This document shows, piece after piece, positions 59,600 to 64,000 of a DNA stretch of 64,000 nt (position 1 is the stretch's first letter; each line of letters starts with the position of its first letter). Where the stretch lies: contig NC_052359.1 in assembly GCF_009727055.1 (NCBI RefSeq), positions 19,842,167 through 19,906,166 of the forward strand, written 5' to 3'. This DNA comes from Benincasa hispida (Eukaryota; Streptophyta; Magnoliopsida; Cucurbitales; Cucurbitaceae). Below the pieces are notes generated by a model that was not told where the DNA came from, searched no databases, and was given only the letters and a program-made list of their open reading frames with translations. The translations under genes were made by a program, and so were the position numbers.

Positions 59600-61084
59600 T
59601 ACAATCTTCCATTATTCATCTTGGATCACCTCATCAAAATTTATAGGATCAACACTAGAAAATAATGCAAAATCAGCAACATCATCATCAATTCTGCTAG
59701 CATTATAAATTTCTTGAATATTTCTTATTCTCCTTGGTGACATATCATCATCACTTGTGGAAGATGGCGATGCAGATGAAGATGACGCCACGTCCTGAAT
59801 CTCTACTTGCTTTGAGTCTTGAGCATCTCCATTCCTGTCCATGCTAACAGGATATTGACTATCTATTTCTCCAATGACATCGCAGTTCCTGGATTCATCT
59901 TCATTGAAAATCACATCCGGACTAATAATAATCTTTTTCGACAAAGGATTATACAACCGATAAGCTTTAGAATTTTCACTATAGCCTACCATAATACATT
60001 TTTTTTATTTATCATCTAATTTGCCCCTTAGCTTATCTGGTATATGAGAATAAGCTATACTCCCAAAAACTCTCAAATGAGAAGCACATGGTTTCTCACC
60101 ATACCATGCTTCATAAGGAGTCATACCTGGAATACTTTTTGTAAGAGCTCGATTCAAAATATAAATAGTACATGCAACAGCATCTCCCCAAAACTCATTT
60201 GGCCTCTTTTTTGCTTTTAGTATACTTCTCGCCATCTCCATGATTGTTCTATTCTTTCTTTCTGCAACTCCATTTTGTTGTGGAGTCATTCGAGCTATCT
60301 GTAGATGATGAATACCTTGCTCCTTGAAAAATTTATCAAAAACTATATATTCTCCACTACGGTCAGATCTCAAAGTTTTTATCGTATGGTCACTTTGATT
60401 CTCAGCTAAAACTTTAAAGGATTTAAAACATTCAAATACTTCACTTTATTCTTTCAAAAGATAAATCCATAACTTTCTACTGAAATCATCAATGAAGGTT
60501 ATGAAATATCGATTATCTCCATTTGATATTGTACGCATGGGGGAACACACAAATCTGTATGAATCAACTTAAAAGGTTTGGAGGCTCTCTAAGCTTTAGC
60601 AGTTGGAAACGAATCTCGGTGATGTTTTGCAAGTATAACACTTCACAAATATTTGTCTCATGGTTGATATTTTGAATGTCTCTCACCATATGATTTTTGC
60701 ACAAATACGATAGTGGTTCAAAATTCAAGTGACCATATCAAAAATTCCAACGCTAGGATGGATCCTTCAATATGCTACTAAAACAAGAGATTTGGCCATA
60801 TGTTAATTTAAGAGGAAACATCTTATTAGCAGTCATCTTTACCTTGGCAATAAGAACACCAGTCTGATCTTTGACGGCACAAACATCACCTTCAAATGAA
60901 ACTTTTAGACCTCACTGAAGCAGTTGGCCAATACTCAAAAGATTATGCTTCTGGCCTTTGACTTGCAATCTGGTATTATCATCCAGTTTTCACTTGACTT
61001 TGGAAAGATTCATCCAATGTAACAAATATACTTCTATTTCCTATCATATGGTTACTACAACCCTATCAAGATACCATGTAGACT
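59600..61084 (-). pseudogene. RE-E protease and integrase
   Basis: The integrase core ends in ORF 60373-60005 (MRSDRSGEYIVFDKFFKEQG, MTPQQNGVAERKNRTIMEMA, YEAWYGEKPCASHLRVFG) and, after one stop, in 59992-59612 (VGYSENSKAYRLYNPLSKKI; a Ser-rich acidic linker follows). Between 60380 and 61084 the pre-integrase and protease regions are recognisable only in pieces (KLTYGQI near 60800, KGQKHNLLSIGQLLQ near 60930). Frameshifts separate the pieces. Confidence 0.85.
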
Positions 61085-62003
61085 CTATAACATCGCTGGA
61101 GCACTACATGCAAGAAATAGAATACCTTCATCATTTTTCTCCTCTTTATGCATCATGGTGGAATTTTCATTACCAATTTTTGGTGCCCAACAATCTGCTT
61201 GAAAATGACCATACATTTTGCAACTAAAACATTGAATGTGAGAAAAATTACCATGACCACTTCTTTGATTTCTGCCAAAGCCTTTTCCTTTTCCACCTCC
61301 TCTTCCTCGAGATGAAAAAGAGCTTTCTTGTTGATTTTCAGAATTCATACTATTTCTATTATCATAGTTTCTTCCACCTCCTCGTCTGCCACAACCACCA
61401 CGTCTTCCACGAGAACTGCCTCTGGATGAAATTTGCTGAAATACTTCCTTGGGATTAATATCAAATTGCTTCAATCTAAGCTCATGGGATTGAAGAGAAC
61501 CCATCAAGCTATTTACTGATAGTGTGGATAAATCTTTTTTATTCTTCAATTGCAACAACAATATGCTCAAGCTTTCTTGGCATACTTCTAAGAATCTTTT
61601 CAACAACTCTTTGATCACCCAATTTTTCTCCATTTGTTCTCAAACTGTTGACAATCGCAATAATACGATTGAAAATCTCTTCAACAGTTTCGGTCTCTTT
61701 CATCTTAATGCAATCAAATTCAGATCTGAGAGCTTGTAGTCTTACCATTTTTACCTCATCTTCTCCTTGATAGGTGGATTATAAAATATCCCAAGCCACC
61801 TTTGTAGAAGTAACTATTGAAATTCTTTCGAAAACATGTTCATCAACAACTTGATAAATGAAGAACAAAGCCTTCTTGTCCTTCTAATGATTTTCTCTCA
61901 ACTCGGCAAGTTGTTGATTAGTGAGCTCGTTCTGATTCTCAACTTCAGTGTATCCTCTTTCAACAATATCCCACAATTCTCGTGAGGCATATAGCACTTT
62001 CAT
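61085..62003 (-). pseudogene. RE-E gag (UBN2 type with zinc knuckle)
   Basis: From about 62003 the minus strand reads MKVLYASRELWDIVERGYTE with stops near 61890 and 61780. ORF 61748-61539 (MVRLQALRSEFDCIKMKETE, IFNRIIAIVNSLRTNGEKL) and, one frame away, 61633-61085 (SRGSSRGRRGGCGRRGGGRN; zinc knuckle CFSCKMYGHFQADC at about 61185-61226) complete it. The N-terminal part before 'WSIQMK' is absent: only about 25 bp separate this motif from the PBS. Confidence 0.9.
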
Positions 62004-62036
62004 TTGAATACTCCACTAATTACAATTGTGACCTTA

Positions 62037-62048
62037 GCTTTGATACCA
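62037..62048 (-). other. Primer binding site of RE-E
   Basis: Minus strand TGGTATCAAAGC, one base from the initiator Met tRNA type consensus, two bases after the LTR end. Confidence 0.88.
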
Positions 62049-62050
62049 CT

Positions 62051-62312
62051 TGTTGGAAACGAAGTAGGCCCTCACATTACAACTCAATAGATAAGAGAAG
62101 AAGATTGTTCTTTTACTCACACAAGATTGGAGAAACTAGAACTCAAATATTACTTTATTTTCCTGGGTTGCTTACAAATGAAAAATCCTACACATATTTA
62201 TACTAGTAGGAAAATACATCAAATGACATCAATGATAAATACAAATACATGTGACTTTTTACCAATATATGAACATTTATCAATGTATCTTGTAATTCAT
62301 ATATTCGACTAT
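62051..62312 (-). mobile_element. 5' LTR of RE-E, outer end missing
   Basis: Begins (plus strand) TGTTGGAAACGAAGTAGG next to the PBS. Matches the 3' LTR from 62104 to about 62312 ('tcttgtaattcatatattcg'), then the similarity stops, about 80 bp short of the LTR start expected from the 3' LTR. Confidence 0.85.
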
Positions 62313-63580
62313 GTTTTAGTCATTCGAATTGTATTATTTTAAATCACATGGAGAAAGCACTTTTCAACTCTCCTCTTGACTTTTTTTCTGGCCGTTAAAT
62401 GTTATTAGTTTTGTAAAACTGAAAAGTGATTGCTATTTTTGCAAATTCCTACTTTTCTTTTTTTCTATTATTGCAAGTGTCCCGTTGTGTTTTGTTGGAA
62501 TACTTTCTTATATATTCTTATCAACTATACAACATTTCTATGTTTCAATATTTCTCATTTTTGCACTCTTAGAAAATAAAAATTACTTATGTTACGAAAA
62601 AGTATGTTTTGAATTTTCTTTTAGTATTTATCTAGTTTAAGTACTTGTAATAATACAAATAAATAAATTGATTGAGATATATGTTTTGAATTTCCTTTTA
62701 ATATTTATTATCCACATTTTTCTTACTCTTATCATGAATATATAAAACTAACAATAACATAAATTGATTAATTAATAAGAATATATATTTATGATAATTA
62801 TTGAGTTATATAACTTGTCAAATGAAAAATATCATTTTCAATAGTTTACTAACTCTAAAATCACTTTTAAAACCAAACATAATAATTCAAAATCATTTTT
62901 AAATATATTAAAACCACTTTAAAGAATTTGGAATTAAACATAATATATGAAAATAAATTTTACAGAATCGATAATATCTAGATTTCGTTTTATAAAATTA
63001 CTTTTTCAATCATCCCTTCGAAACATGCACTAAATCAATCACGCACAATTGATTTAATATTAAAAAAAATAACTCAACATACTTTAATAAATTATTATTT
63101 TCTACCTGAAATATGAATATCTAACGAAATAGGAAAAAGTATGTGTGCATCATTGAAGCTACCACTGCATTGAATATTCAAATATGTGACTACTTAAAAA
63201 TATAGGAAGGGAAAACTAAACATAATATATTTTTTAAAAAATTAATAATAAATTAACTTTTGCTTGTTTTGGACTAACTAATTCTAATACAAGTTCATTC
63301 ATCAATCCAACCTATAAATTCAATTTATTTACCTCAAGTTCAATACAAAACAAACTTACCTAATTCAATCTCAATTTAGTTTGAGCTGAGTTGGTTGGCT
63401 TCTTAGGCTATCAGTTATTTCCAATCACTTTTACATTTATAAGATACATGAAAAACATTATCAATCTTCTTTAAACCTTGAACTTGATAATACAAGCTTA
63501 TGCAAATTAAACTATACTCTTGTTGGTTTCTCTACTACTCATCCGACTCTTAATACTATTTAATCTATAGATATATTATA
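62313..63580. other. AT-rich spacer, no gene seen
   Basis: I see no ORF with protein character and no LTR boundary. Short words at 62316-62340 resemble 48273-48298. Low-complexity A/T runs dominate. Confidence 0.5.
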
Positions 63581-63589
63581 TCTTCCACG

Positions 63590-64000
63590 TTTAATCATTA
63601 AAGAAAATGAAAGGTTTAGTCTCAAAATCTTCAAATTTGTCTATTTAGCCACTTAACTTTAAAAAGTGTTTAATGAATAGGTCAGTGAACTTTTAGAAGC
63701 TTATTTAGTCTATGAAATCTTAAAGGTTCTTAAACTTTCTATTTTGTGTCAAATATGACCTTATAATTCCAATTTTGTGTCTAATATAGGATCATTGACT
63801 TACTCGATATTTTTTTAAAATTTAGAAACATGTTAGAACCTAATAACGAAAAGGTATATAACTCTAATATATAGTCATAAAATTCAAGTTTACATTTAGT
63901 ATATTAGACAATTGTTAAGAATTTGAATATGTACTCATTGACTTATCTTACACTTTTATGGTTCAATGACTTTTTAGACACAAAATGAAATGTTCAAAAG
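63590..64000. repeat. Dispersed plant repeat with TTTTGTGTCTAATATAGG-type phrases
   Basis: The phrases 'ttttgtgtcaaatatgacct' and 'ttttgtgtctaatatagga' (63743-63793), with 'ctatttagccacttaacttt' and 'gacttttagacacaaaatg'-like text at the end, recur within the segment in related or inverted form. It resembles a noncoding dispersed repeat common in plant intergenic DNA. The element class is not clear. Confidence 0.4.

Larger units (their letters stand above)
57828..62312 (-). mobile_element. Ty1/copia retrotransposon RE-E (minus strand)
   Basis: In minus order: 5' LTR (62312-62051), PBS, gag, protease, integrase, RT, RNase H and 3' LTR (58115-57828). It is a separate copia family with short LTRs (under 350 bp). 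Both LTRs lack their outer end, so no TSD can be tested. Gag lacks its N terminus, and frameshifts break the polyprotein; it is inactive, but its domains are better preserved than in RE-A, RE-B or RE-D. Confidence 0.9.

Noticed and set aside
1..64000. tRNA, rRNA or other structured RNA genes
   Set aside because: Only tRNA-complementary primer-binding sites are seen; I found no cloverleaf-like or rRNA-like sequence by reading both strands.

Overview
The window is plant nuclear DNA made almost entirely of LTR retrotransposons. The evidence is Ty1/copia and Ty3/gypsy gag-pol remnants, primer-binding sites (PBS) matching initiator-Met and Asp tRNA, very AT-rich spacers, and no bacterial gene organisation. 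It looks like a eudicot; a cucurbit is my guess from the style of the LTRs, not something the sequence proves. I find no host gene with confidence. Every coding region is a retroelement remnant broken by stops, frameshifts or insertions.

Layout. 1-3037: the 5' end of a minus-strand copia element (RE-0: leader, PBS, 5' LTR) running off the left edge. 3138-44905: one old plus-strand copia element (RE-A) cut apart by later insertions. Its 5' LTR lies in three pieces (3138-3589, 18145-18285, 21786-23129). The first gap holds gypsy-type element G1 (3590-18144, target-site duplication (TSD) ACCAT), which carries a 'putative plant transposon protein'-like pseudogene and is itself split by a minus-strand Athila-like gypsy element G2 (7339-16368, TSD GCACC). 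The second gap holds solo LTR S1 (18286-21785, TSD GAGAG), itself split by solo LTR S2 (18459-19888, TSD GATCA). The RE-A leader contains solo LTR S3 (24467-25805). The RE-A protease region is split by a second copia element RE-B (27236-42843), which in turn contains solo LTRs S4 (27297-29433, TSD CAAAC), S5 (33901-35991, TSD CATAG) and S6 (36358-37762, truncated). RE-A pol resumes at 42849 and stops at the reverse-transcriptase YVDD near 44905.

44906-48925 is AT-rich spacer with one inverted-repeat (MITE-like) element, a minisatellite and purine-rich tracts. 48929-49870 is a copia gag fragment (RE-C). 49872-54602 is a minus-strand copia element (RE-D: 3' LTR, RNase H, RT, integrase), cut at its protease end by an Athila-type 5' LTR, PBS and leader without coding sequence (54603-57827). 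57828-62312 is a minus-strand copia element (RE-E) with gag-pol and both outer LTR ends lost. 62313-64000 is AT-rich spacer with a dispersed repeat.

The most interesting observations are (i) the TSD-supported nesting order; (ii) a hairpin at the very start of U3 in the gypsy-type LTRs, kept by compensatory base changes between Athila copies; (iii) a duplicated leader module shared by RE-A and RE-B; (iv) arrays of CGATCG words inside three copia solo LTRs and a recurring CAACGCTGCAATGC-like word in unrelated elements; and (v) two single-N joins flanked by exact 79- and 92-bp duplications, which look like assembly artefacts.
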